Source: CAJCJE01 sp035948315 (GTDB taxonomy: Bacteria; Actinomycetota; Actinomycetes; Mycobacteriales; Pseudonocardiaceae). Taken from it: a stretch of DNA of 64,000 bases. A model generated the notes under the pieces. It made no database searches. It worked only from the letters and a program-made list of their open reading frames with translations, and was not told where the DNA came from. A program made the translations under genes and the position numbers. Below are positions 6,901 through 15,327 of the stretch, piece by piece. Location of the stretch: the NCBI GenBank assembly GCA_035948315.1, contig DASZJG010000002.1, positions 1-64,000 of the forward strand, given 5' to 3'. Position 1 is the first letter of the stretch. Every line of letters starts with the position of its first letter.

Positions 6901-8122
6901 TGTGTCCGCGATCGAGTTCGGCGAGCCTGCGGCGCAGGTGGGTCTGCTCGGCCGCGTTGTCGGTGGCGTCGAGCGCGGCCTGGTATGCCTGCGCCGCTTC
7001 GTTCCGCCAGCCGAGCCGACGCAGCAGGTCGGCGCGAATGGCGTGGTAGAGGTGATAGCTGTCCAGCGCCAGTTCGTCCACAATGGCCAGTCCGTCGGCC
7101 GGACCGGCGAGTTCGGCGACGGCGACGGCTCGGTTGAGCGCGACGATCGCGGTCGGTGTGTGGGCGAGCAGTTGGTCGTAGAGGGCGACGATCTGCGACC
7201 AGTCGGTCTCCTGCGCGCTGCGCGCGTCGCTGTGCACGGCGTTGATCGCGGCCTGGATCTGGTACGGGCCGGGCTGGTCGCGGCGCAGGCAGGCGCGCAC
7301 GATCGCCTGACCCTCCGCGATCAGGTCCCGATCCCAGCGCGATCTGTCCTGTTCGGACAGTGGGACGAGTTCGCCCGCCGGGCCGGTGCGGACGGCTTGG
7401 CGGGCGCTGCTGAGCAGCATCAGCGCCAGCAGGCCGTACGCCTCCGGCTCGTCCGGCATCAGTTCGACCAGCAGCCGGGCCAGCCGGATCGCCTCGGCAC
7501 ACAGGTCGGCGCGCACCAGGTCGGTGCCGGAACTGGCCGCGTAGCCCTCGTTGAAGATCAGGTAGACGACGGTGAGCACCGCGCGCAGGCGGTCCGGCAG
7601 CTCGGCCTCGCTGGGCACCCGGTAGGGAATGCGCGCGTCGCGGATCTTTCCCTTGGCGCGCACGATCCGCTGCGCCATGGTCGCCTCGGACACCAGGAAC
7701 GCGCGCGCGATCTCCGGCGTGGTCAGGCCGCCGAGCAGGCGCAGGGTCAGGGCGACCCGCGCGCCGGTGGCCAGCGCCGGATGGCAGCAGGTGAAGATCA
7801 GTCGTAACCGGTCGTCCCGCACGGCACTGTCCTCCTCCGGCTCGTCCAGCGCGGTGATCAGCTGCGCGTTGGCGTGCTTGTCCGCGCGCACGGCATCGCG
7901 GCGCAGCCCGTCGATGGCGCGGTTGCGCGCGGTGGTGATGATCCAGCCGGCCGGGCTGGGCGGGATCCCGTCGACCGGCCAGCGGCGCAGGGCAGCGGTG
8001 AACGCGTCCTGGACGGCCTCCTCGGCGATGTCGATATCGCCGAAGACGCGGACCAGCACGGCCACCGCGCGCCCGTATTCCTGCCGGAAAACGGCACCGA
8101 CGTCGTCGGCGGAAACCGGCAT
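6866..8122 (-). CDS. ECF42-type RNA polymerase sigma factor with C-terminal extension
   Basis: The 418-residue protein has sigma region 2 (EEAVQDAFTAAL, GWIITTARNRAID, about 34-77) and region 4 (about 115-165, LTTPEIARAFLVSEATMAQR), followed by a 240-residue helical TPR-like extension (YLIFNEGYAAS onward) characteristic of ECF42 sigma factors, which act without a classical membrane anti-sigma. The ATG at 8122 directly abuts the stop of the YCII gene (TAGATG), so the pair is co-translated; a DGPF/YCII partner is the standard ECF42 neighbour. The last roughly ten residues lie inside the att repeat and may have been replaced by element-borne sequence during integration. Confidence 0.9.
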   Translation of the reverse strand: MPVSADDVGAVFRQEYGRAVAVLVRVFGDIDIAEEAVQDAFTAALRRWPVDGIPPSPAGWIITTARNRAIDGLRRDAVRADKHANAQLITALDEPEEDSAVRDDRLRLIFTCCHPALATGARVALTLRLLGGLTTPEIARAFLVSEATMAQRIVRAKGKIRDARIPYRVPSEAELPDRLRAVLTVVYLIFNEGYAASSGTDLVRADLCAEAIRLARLLVELMPDEPEAYGLLALMLLSSARQAVRTGPAGELVPLSEQDRSRWDRDLIAEGQAIVRACLRRDQPGPYQIQAAINAVHSDARSAQETDWSQIVALYDQLLAHTPTAIVALNRAVAVAELAGPADGLAIVDELALDSYHLYHAIRADLLRRLGWRNEAAQAYQAALDATDNAAEQTHLRRRLAELDRGHTHRDSGPGRLG

Positions 8123-8482
8123 CTACTCGACTTCGCCCTCGAACGGCCGGACCTCGACGGTCAGCCCGACGATGATCTTGGCGAGCCGACCGCCCCAGCG
8201 CAGCGCCTCGTCGAGGTCGGCGGCCCTGATGATGCTGAATCCGGCGATGTACTCCTTGCCCTCGACGTAGGGACCGTCGATGGTGAGCACGTCCTCGCCC
8301 TTGACCTTGAGCACGGTGGCCGTGCTCGGCGCGCTCAGGCCGCCGGAGAAGACCCAGGCGCCCACCTGCCTCATCTCGTCGTTCAGCTCGTCGAGCTGGT
8401 GCATGATCGATTCGAGGGCTTCCGGCGACGGCGTCGGACCCTGGTTCTGGTCCTGGTAGATGCTGAGCAGGTAGCGCTTCAT
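8123..8482 (-). CDS. YCII/DGPF-domain protein, ECF42 partner
   Basis: A 119-residue YciI-related ferredoxin-like protein with the motif IDGPYVEGKEYIAGFSII near residues 66-83. Proteins of this DGPF group are encoded next to ECF42 sigma factors and are often their targets or modulators; the biochemical function is not established. I chose the ATG at 8482 with GGAGG nine bases upstream; another ATG at 8491 sits directly against that ribosome binding site and is less likely. It is the first gene of the sigma operon. Confidence 0.88.
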   Translation of the reverse strand: MKRYLLSIYQDQNQGPTPSPEALESIMHQLDELNDEMRQVGAWVFSGGLSAPSTATVLKVKGEDVLTIDGPYVEGKEYIAGFSIIRAADLDEALRWGGRLAKIIVGLTVEVRPFEGEVE

Positions 8483-8614
8483 GGTCCTCATCCTCCGGTA
8501 TTCGCTCGCTGTCCATACGAAGGGCACCGCACCGAATCGACAGAGTCCGACCATGATTTTTCTACGACTTTTGTTGCGCGAACAAGCGAAATGCCACCCG
8601 GTAGGGTGACCCGC

Positions 8615-9442
8615 ATGCCGCCTGAGCGTCCAGCCGACTACGGTCCTCGCCCGCTCGACCTGGATACGCCGAACGCGGCCCGCCTTTACGACTGCTTTCT
8701 CGGCGGCGCGCACAACACGGCGACCGATCGCAAGGTGGCCAAGGAATTCGCGACCATGGCCCCGCACTGGACGCTCGGCGCGCGGCTGAACCGCTCGTTC
8801 CTGCGGCATGCCGTGCGGTTCATGACCGAGCAGGGCATCGACCAGTTCCTCGATCTCGGCTCCGGCATACCAACTGTGGGCAATGTGCACGAGATCGCGC
8901 AGCAGGCCAATCCCGAGGCCCGCGTGGTGTACGTCGACTACGAACCGGTCGCCTTCGGCGCCGCGCACGAGATGTTGGCGAACAATCCGAATGCCACCAT
9001 TCTGCACGCTGATCTACGCGAACCCGATGTCGTGCTGAACCATCCAGAAACGCAGGAATTACTGGACTTCTCCCGGCCGGTCGGTTTGTTGATCGTCGGC
9101 GTACTGCTTTTCCTGCCGCCCGAAGATCGAGTGGGCGAGGTCGTCGCGACCTATCGCGATCGGCTGGCGCCCGGGAGTTTCCTGGCCATCTCCCAGGCCA
9201 GCCACGAGAACGTGACCCCGGACGTCTCCGCCGAGATCGACCGGGTGATCGCCACCTACCGCAGTGTCAACGAACAGCTGACCCTGCGGTCCAAAGCGGA
9301 AATCGAAGGCTGGTTCGCGGAAACCGACCTGGTCGAGCCCGGTCTGGTGCCCTACCCGGACTGGCGCTTCGACGACGAGCGACTCACCGAGACGGAACTG
9401 GCCTGCCGCTTCGGCTATGTCGGCGTCGGCCGCAAGCAGTAG
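8615..9442 (+). CDS. SAM-dependent methyltransferase, DUF574 family
   Basis: The 275 residues show the DUF574 (Methyltransf_19) pattern: NAARLYDCFLGGAHN near the N-terminus, the SAM motif FLDLGSGIPTVGNVHE at about 86-101, and VVYVDYEPVAF with the acidic residue that contacts the SAM ribose. Such proteins are abundant in actinomycetes, and most have unknown substrates. The ATG at 8615 follows a GTAGGGTGAC site; an upstream ATG at 8591 is possible. The gene is divergent from the sigma operon with a 130-bp gap. Confidence 0.88.
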   Translation: MPPERPADYGPRPLDLDTPNAARLYDCFLGGAHNTATDRKVAKEFATMAPHWTLGARLNRSFLRHAVRFMTEQGIDQFLDLGSGIPTVGNVHEIAQQANPEARVVYVDYEPVAFGAAHEMLANNPNATILHADLREPDVVLNHPETQELLDFSRPVGLLIVGVLLFLPPEDRVGEVVATYRDRLAPGSFLAISQASHENVTPDVSAEIDRVIATYRSVNEQLTLRSKAEIEGWFAETDLVEPGLVPYPDWRFDDERLTETELACRFGYVGVGRKQ

Positions 9443-9833
9443 ACAGACTTCCTATTCGGCCACCCCGGCGCGGCTCGGGCGAGCCGTTCCGGTCGGCGGA
9501 CCACATCGCGGCAGGATTCGGGCGAGGCCCGCATACCTCGGCCATGCCCGCCACCCCGCGAGACGAGCGCCGGCCCGTCGACGATGACGTGCCTTCCGTG
9601 TCTTCGGCACGAACCGAACCCCAGACGGTTCGTGCCTCGCTCTGCGATGGATCCGCCGACCGCTCAGCGACGGCGCTGGTTATAGATCTAGTGGCCGTCG
9701 ATGTCATCTCGATGACAGCTCGCTGACGCTGCTCGGCAGCGGGTAGAAAGGTGGTCAGACAGCGATGAGTCGGCGCGGTCCGCGGAGTCACCTACAGCGA
9801 AACGCGATTTCAACGCACCAGGAAGGCTCGCCC
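9443..9833. other. Intergenic region before the alpha/beta hydrolase
   Basis: 390 bp without a credible gene. Its only notable content is the 29-bp element at 9699-9727 shared with the amidohydrolase upstream region. Confidence 0.6.
9699..9727. promoter_or_regulatory. Shared 29-bp operator-like element, copy 1
   Basis: Contains the inverted repeat GTCATCTCGATGAC followed by a GCTCGCTGAC box. The 29 bp recur at 10837-10865 with a single mismatch. Both copies stand upstream of hydrolase genes (about 106 and 88 bp before the starts), so a common regulator is likely; its identity is unknown. Confidence 0.65.
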
Positions 9834-10661
9834 ATGACCAGCACCGCACCGACCATCGCATCGACCCTGCGCATCCCGGACGGGGAGCTGTACTACGAAC
9901 TGCGCGGCTCCGGTCCGCTCGTGGTGCTGGTCGGCGCCCCGATGGACGCTCGCCCGTTCACCGGTGTGGCCGAACTGCTCGCCACCGACCACCTCGTGCT
10001 GACCACCGACCCGCGCGGCATCAACCGCAGCAGGCTCGACGACCCGGACACCGACGCCACCCTCGACCTGCGCGCCGACGACCTGGCGAGGCTGATCCGG
10101 CACGTCGACGCGGGCCCGGCCGTGGTGCTCGGCTCCAGCGGCGGCGCGGTCAGCGTGCTGGCCCTCACGCAGGCGCACCCCGACCTGGTGCACACGGTCA
10201 TCGCGCACGAGCCGCCGCTCAACGAACTGCTGCCCGACCGGGACGAGTTGCGCGCCGGGTTCGACGAGGTGATGGCGATGAACCTGGGCGGCGACGCGCG
10301 CGGTGCGTTCCGGCTGTTCCTCAAGCTGATCAACCTGCCGCTGCCCGAGCCCGTGATCCAGGCGATGTTCCCGGACGACCGGCCCGCGCAGGACGTCGCC
10401 GACGACCGCTTCCAGCACGAGCACATGATGCGGCCGACCCTGGAGTGGCTGCCCGACGCGGCCGCGCTCAAGGCCGCGTCCAGCCGGGTCCTGGTCGGCA
10501 TCGGCGAGGAGTCGGCCGGTCAGTACTGCGATCGGACCTCGCGCGTCCTGGCCGGTCAGCTGGGTATCGAGCCGAGCATGTTCCCCGGCGGCCACATCGG
10601 CTTCGCGGACAACCCGGCCGCCTTCGCCGCGCGCCTGCGTGACGTACTCGCTGACCGCTGA
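9834..10661 (+). CDS. Alpha/beta hydrolase
   Basis: A 275-residue cytosolic alpha/beta-hydrolase-fold enzyme. The nucleophile elbow is GSSGGAV (serine near residue 102), the oxyanion region is VLVGAPMDAR, and the catalytic histidine is in GGHIGFADNP near the C-terminus. The substrate cannot be read from the sequence; esters or lactones are typical. The start is the ATG at 9834 after AGGAAGG; an upstream in-frame ATG at 9765 lacks support. Its promoter shares the 29-bp element with the next gene, and a long hairpin follows the stop. Confidence 0.88.
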   Translation: MTSTAPTIASTLRIPDGELYYELRGSGPLVVLVGAPMDARPFTGVAELLATDHLVLTTDPRGINRSRLDDPDTDATLDLRADDLARLIRHVDAGPAVVLGSSGGAVSVLALTQAHPDLVHTVIAHEPPLNELLPDRDELRAGFDEVMAMNLGGDARGAFRLFLKLINLPLPEPVIQAMFPDDRPAQDVADDRFQHEHMMRPTLEWLPDAAALKAASSRVLVGIGEESAGQYCDRTSRVLAGQLGIEPSMFPGGHIGFADNPAAFAARLRDVLADR

Positions 10662-10672
10662 CGTAAAAAAGG

Positions 10673-10716
10673 GGCCGGCCCCTTCCCGGGCCGGATACTC
10701 CGGGAAGGGGCCGGCC
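10673..10716. terminator. Long hairpin after the alpha/beta hydrolase
   Basis: A perfect 17-bp stem (10673-10689 with 10700-10716) around a 10-nt loop, just after the hydrolase stop. A run of six A precedes it on the plus strand, so the classical U-tract geometry would suit a minus-strand transcript although no minus-strand gene is present. Confidence 0.75.
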
Positions 10717-10836
10717 AGGACAACCCGGTGACCACACAGGTCGCCCCGGCCAGGTGAGCCATCCCCTCGTACGGTCCGTCCCCCAGTACGGTTCGAGCTC
10801 ACCCGACGTTCACGCTGCGACAAGCTTCGCCGAGGA

Positions 10837-10865
10837 CGATGTCATCTCGATGACTGCTCGCTGAC
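10837..10865. promoter_or_regulatory. Shared 29-bp operator-like element, copy 2
   Basis: Second copy of the 9699-9727 element, with one mismatch. It precedes the amidohydrolase gene by 88 bp and contains the same GTCATCTCGATGAC inverted repeat. Confidence 0.65.
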
Positions 10866-10953
10866 AGCTCGTCCGCGATCGACTTGATGGACCATGCCGC
10901 TCCGGTAGCTTCAAGGCGATTCGCTGACGTCGCAGCGTTACGGAGGGGCGAGG

Positions 10954-12003
10954 ATGGCATTCAGGGTTCGTGGCACGACGCTGCCGGACCGGGAAAACCG
11001 CACGCTGGTGATCGACGGCGATCGCCTGCATGTCGACGACCACTCGACCGTCGAGCTCGTCAGCGACGGCGGCTGGATCCTCCCCGGTCTGGTCGATGCC
11101 CATACCCACCCCGGCTCGGAGAAACCCAACTCCGAGTACAGCGAAGCCAACCTGCGCCAACACCTCATCGAGCACCGCGACGCCGGCGTCCTGCTGGTCC
11201 GCGCTCCCGGCTCGGTCGAACACGTCCCCAGTTGGGTCGACGAGGACCCCGACCTCCCCAGGATCCACTCGGCGGGCCACTGGCTCGCCCAGCCCGGCAC
11301 CTTCTTCGAGGGCGGGGGCCGCAAGCTCCCCTATGACCAACTGGTCGCGGCAGCTGTCGAGGAAGCCACGGCGTCCGGACGCTGGTGCAAGATCATCGGG
11401 GACTGGCACCCGGACAATCCGGCCGTGCCGACGGAGGTCCTGGCCGAGGTGGTCGTCGCCGTGCACGCGATCGGCGGCCGAGTCGCGGTACACGCCATGT
11501 CCGAGGAGGCTTGCCACAACTCGGTCATGGCCGGAGTCGACAGCATTGAACACGGTTCACACCTGGACCCGGGCTTGTTGGATCGGATGGCGGCCCAGGG
11601 CACGGCACTGGTGCCGACGCTGACGGCGGCGGCCGGTGCCACCGACCGGATGCGTGTGATGGAGCGGTCCGAGTTCGTCAACTGGATGCTCGCGGGCTGG
11701 GAGAAGGTGCTGCCCATCACGCGCAGCGCGCACGAGGCAGGCGTCATCGTGCTCGCCGGCACCGACAGCGTGCCCTTCGGGAAGATCACCACCGAGATCG
11801 ACTGGTTGCGCAAGGCCGGGCTGCCCACGGAGGTCGCGGTCGGTGCAGCATCATGGACAGCGCGTGACTGGCTGGGCCTGACCGGTAGGATCGCTGACGG
11901 AGCACTCGCTGATCTGGTGATCTACGACGAGGATCCGCTCGCCGACCCTGGCGTTCTTGCCCATCCGAAGCGGATCATTCTCAAGGGGCGTGTCGTGGCC
12001 TGA
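10954..12003 (+). CDS. Metal-dependent amidohydrolase
   Basis: The 349 residues show the amidohydrolase (TIM-barrel) metal ligands in order: DAHTHPG (about 47-53), a candidate bridging lysine in WCKIIGDWH, histidines in VHAMS and EHGSHL, and the aspartate of LAGTDSVPFG. The N-terminal and C-terminal strands (GDLVI/KGRVV-like) form the usual composite beta domain. The substrate is unknown; imidazolone-propionase-like or prolidase-like enzymes share this pattern. GGAGGGGCGAGG precedes the ATG. The stop is 27 bp before the TTG start of the first SARP, so the two could be cotranscribed, linking the shared-operator regulon to the RiPP regulator. Confidence 0.88.
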   Translation: MAFRVRGTTLPDRENRTLVIDGDRLHVDDHSTVELVSDGGWILPGLVDAHTHPGSEKPNSEYSEANLRQHLIEHRDAGVLLVRAPGSVEHVPSWVDEDPDLPRIHSAGHWLAQPGTFFEGGGRKLPYDQLVAAAVEEATASGRWCKIIGDWHPDNPAVPTEVLAEVVVAVHAIGGRVAVHAMSEEACHNSVMAGVDSIEHGSHLDPGLLDRMAAQGTALVPTLTAAAGATDRMRVMERSEFVNWMLAGWEKVLPITRSAHEAGVIVLAGTDSVPFGKITTEIDWLRKAGLPTEVAVGAASWTARDWLGLTGRIADGALADLVIYDEDPLADPGVLAHPKRIILKGRVVA

Positions 12004-12030
12004 CACGCTCCACCACCGGGTGGAGGGGAC

Positions 12031-15000
12031 TTGACAGCTGACCAGGAAGTTCCTGTCGACTTCGGCGTGCTCGGCCCACTCTCGGCCGAGGTCGCCGGGT
12101 CGCCGGTACCCCTGCAATCGGCCAAGACCCGCGTCGTCCTGGCCAGTCTGCTGCTGCGCCCGAACCGCACCGTGTCCATCGAAGAGCTGGTCGACCGGCT
12201 GTGGGACAACGACCCGCCCAGCGGGGCGCGCAACGCCACCCAGTCCTACGTCATGCGCCTACGCAAGGCGCTCGGCAGCGCCGGTTCGCTGATCAGCACC
12301 CAACCGGCCGGCTATCTGATCGAGGCGTCGGCCGACACCGTCGATCTCGGCCGTTTCCGAGCCAGGATCGCCGCCGCCGACCAGGCCCGGACGCGGGACA
12401 TGCCGGTTGCCGAGGCCGAGGAACTCCGGGCTGCACTGGCCATCTGGCGCGGCACACCGCTGTCCGACGTCCCCTCGGAACTGCTGCACGTGCAGGAAGT
12501 CCAGCGGCTGGCCGAGGAGCGGCTCAGCGCCCTGGAACGCTTGATGGACGTCGAACTCTCCCTCGGCCGACACACCGACCTGATCGCCGAACTCTACGCA
12601 CTCACCGAGGAGAACCGGCTCCGCGAACGGTTCTGGGGCCAGCTGATGCTCGCCCTCTACCGAGCCGACCGGCAGGCCGACGCCCTCAGCGCCTATCGCA
12701 AGGTCTCCAACCTCCTGCGCGAGGAACTGGGCATCGACCCCGGCGAAGGTCTCCGCGAGCTGCACCAACGCATCCTGGTCAGCAGCAAATCGCCGCGCGC
12801 GATACCTCCGCGCCGGCCGAAGCCGCCGACGGCGACGCCCTGGATGTCCCCGTTCCAGCTGCCGGCCGATGTGCCCGACTTCATCGGCCGGACCGACCTC
12901 ATCGACCGCATCCGCGAACTCACCGTCGAGCGGGCCGAGGACGACCACTCGGCGCCGATCGTGGTGCTGTCCGGCCAGCCGGGGGCCGGCAAGACCGCGC
13001 TGGCCGTGCACGCCGCTCACCAGCTCAAACGGGACTACCCGGACGGCGCGCTCTGGGTCAACCTGCGCGGCTACTCGACGAGTCCGCCACTTGCCGCGAC
13101 CGACGCGCTCGGCCGATTCCTGCGCGCACTCGGCGTCGCGGGCGAGCACATCCCGCACGAGGTCGACGAGCAGAGCACGCTGCTCCGCACGTTGTTGGCC
13201 GGCCGCAAGGTGATCATGGTGCTGGACAACGCGGCCAGCCCCGAACACGTGCGCCCGCTGCTGCCGGCGGAATCCTCCTGCGCCGTGCTGATCACCAGCC
13301 GCAACAACCTGCCGGGTCTGACCGCGCTCAACGGCGCGCGGCGGGTTCCGGTCGAGATGATCTCGTCAACCGAGGCGATCGCGCTGATCAGCAAGATCAT
13401 CGGCGCTGGCCGGGCCGCCGAAGAACCCGATGCCGTCGCCGAACTCGCCATGACGTGTGGCTACCTCCCGCTGAGCCTGCGCATCGCCGCCACCAACCTC
13501 GCCATGACCGGCGGACTGACCGTGGCCGAGTACGTGACGGAACTGCGCTCCGGCAACCGCCTCGACGCGATGAAGGTCGAAGGTGACGACCAGGCCGCGG
13601 TCCGGCTCGCCTTCGACCTGTCCTACAGCACACTCAAACCCACGCTGTCCCACTTCTTCCGGATGCTCAGCCTGATCCCGGGCCCCGACTTCGAATCGCG
13701 CGCCGCGGCAGCGGTCAGCGAGGCCGAACCGGGCCAGGCCGCACGCATGTTGGCCGCGTTGGCGTCGGCCAACCTGATCGGCGACCACGGCTCCGGCCGC
13801 TACGCCTTCCACGACCTGATCAAGGAATTCGCCACCGAACGCGCGCAGGAACAGGAAACCACCGAGGAACGGCGACAGGCCCGCGAGCGACTCTTCGCGT
13901 TCTACCTGCGCTGGGCCAACTCCGCGTCACTGTTCGTCTACGCGCACTCGCACGCGGTCGCCCTGCCGGACATCGCACTGTCCGAACCCGAGCCGGACTG
14001 GTCGGACGCGGCCACCGCGATGGCGTGGCTCGAACGCGAGGCCGAGAACCTGGTGGCGATGACCTGCGCGACACCAACCGACGGACTACCGGTCTGGACG
14101 CTCGCCGACGCCATCGCCACCTACCTCTACCGCGGCCGGCATGACTCGATCTGGAAGTCGGCGTTCACCTCCGCACTGTCCGCCGCACAACGGTTCGGCA
14201 GCAAGGAGGCGCAGGCGTCCGCGCATCGGGGACTGGGCCGCATGTACCTGCAGCACAACGAGCAGGACACCGCGAAATGGCACATGGCCAAGGCCGTCGA
14301 GTTGTACCGGGAGGTGAGCGATCCGGTCAACGAGGCGCGAGCGCGCAACGGTCTGGTCGCGATGGCGGTGGACACCGGCCGCTTCGCGGAAGCGGTCGAA
14401 CACACCAGGGAGTCGCTGCGTCTGGTCGGCCTCGACGCAGATCCGTCCGGCCGCACCATCTACCTGTTCAACCTCGGGCTGATGCTGATCCACTTCGGAC
14501 GCACCACCGAAGGCGTCGCCGCCATCGAGGAGTCGCAGGAACTGGCCAGTGAACAGGACTACCTGCACGTCCGGGCACGGTGCGTCGGCGGCTTCGGCTT
14601 GCGCGATCTCTGGGCGGGCGAGCTCGGATCAGCGCTGGAGAACTTCGACCACGCGCTCGCCGAGTGGTCGAACGCCCGATCCACCGCCGGCTGGGTGGAG
14701 GTGCTGCGCAACATCGCCAACACCGCGCTGCTCGCCGGTTTCCCGGAAGCAGCCACCGAACTGGCCGATCGCGCGTTGCGGACCGCCCAGTACATCGACT
14801 GGCGGTGGGCGACGATCGGATCCCTGGTCGTACTCGGCAACGCGGCGTTGGCCCTCGACGAACTGGACGTCGCCGAGCGGCACTTCGCCCAGGCGCGTGA
14901 GATGACCGGCACGAATCGGAGCTACTGGGACTGGTCGATCGTCGCCGGGACCGCGGAGCTGCTGCGCAGGTCGGGCCGACCGGCGGAGGCGGCCGAACTG

Positions 15001-15327
15001 GCCGCGACCGGAATCGACGCCGAGCTGCCCCGCGAACGAGCCAAGATCCACACCGAGCTGGCCTTGGCACTGTTGGCGGTGGGAGATCATCGCGGCGCGA
15101 TGGAACACGCACGGCAAGCCGAGTCGCTCGCCGGACAGCACGGCCACCGCCTGTATCAGGTCGGCGCCCTGCGCACGCTGGCCGACGCCTGCGAGGCCGC
15201 GGGCGACCGGGAGGGCGCCCGCGATGCGCGCGAACGCGCGGTCGGACTGAGCCGTCCGGCGCCCGCCGAGCTCGGGTCGAGGCTGCGCGCGCTCGTCGTC
15301 GCCCTCGAATCGTCCGAAGAGGACTGA
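12031..15327 (+). CDS. SARP-family regulator with NB-ARC and TPR domains (RiPP locus 1)
   Basis: A 1098-residue AfsR-like regulator: OmpR-type winged helix (about 8-95), bacterial transcriptional activation domain (about 105-250), NB-ARC ATPase (about 285-600; Walker A GQPGAGKT near 314, Walker B KVIMVLDNA near 393, then ITSRNN) and C-terminal TPR helices (about 650-1080). It should activate promoters in response to a nucleotide-gated signal sensed by the TPRs. Translation probably starts at the TTG at 12031, preceded by GGAGGGGAC; the same ribosome binding site and TTG are kept in the paralogue at 25453. Its stop directly abuts the YcaO stop on the other strand (palindrome TGATCA). It lies 27 bp after the amidohydrolase. 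The likely target is the precursor-TfuA-YcaO operon opposite; that is inference. Confidence 0.93.
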   Translation: MTADQEVPVDFGVLGPLSAEVAGSPVPLQSAKTRVVLASLLLRPNRTVSIEELVDRLWDNDPPSGARNATQSYVMRLRKALGSAGSLISTQPAGYLIEASADTVDLGRFRARIAAADQARTRDMPVAEAEELRAALAIWRGTPLSDVPSELLHVQEVQRLAEERLSALERLMDVELSLGRHTDLIAELYALTEENRLRERFWGQLMLALYRADRQADALSAYRKVSNLLREELGIDPGEGLRELHQRILVSSKSPRAIPPRRPKPPTATPWMSPFQLPADVPDFIGRTDLIDRIRELTVERAEDDHSAPIVVLSGQPGAGKTALAVHAAHQLKRDYPDGALWVNLRGYSTSPPLAATDALGRFLRALGVAGEHIPHEVDEQSTLLRTLLAGRKVIMVLDNAASPEHVRPLLPAESSCAVLITSRNNLPGLTALNGARRVPVEMISSTEAIALISKIIGAGRAAEEPDAVAELAMTCGYLPLSLRIAATNLAMTGGLTVAEYVTELRSGNRLDAMKVEGDDQAAVRLAFDLSYSTLKPTLSHFFRMLSLIPGPDFESRAAAAVSEAEPGQAARMLAALASANLIGDHGSGRYAFHDLIKEFATERAQEQETTEERRQARERLFAFYLRWANSASLFVYAHSHAVALPDIALSEPEPDWSDAATAMAWLEREAENLVAMTCATPTDGLPVWTLADAIATYLYRGRHDSIWKSAFTSALSAAQRFGSKEAQASAHRGLGRMYLQHNEQDTAKWHMAKAVELYREVSDPVNEARARNGLVAMAVDTGRFAEAVEHTRESLRLVGLDADPSGRTIYLFNLGLMLIHFGRTTEGVAAIEESQELASEQDYLHVRARCVGGFGLRDLWAGELGSALENFDHALAEWSNARSTAGWVEVLRNIANTALLAGFPEAATELADRALRTAQYIDWRWATIGSLVVLGNAALALDELDVAERHFAQAREMTGTNRSYWDWSIVAGTAELLRRSGRPAEAAELAATGIDAELPRERAKIHTELALALLAVGDHRGAMEHARQAESLAGQHGHRLYQVGALRTLADACEAAGDREGARDARERAVGLSRPAPAELGSRLRALVVALESSEED

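Noticed and set aside
12031..12036. The TTGACA at the start of both SARP genes as a -35 promoter box
   Set aside because: A ribosome binding site lies directly before it and the conserved protein begins there, so TTG as start codon explains it better.
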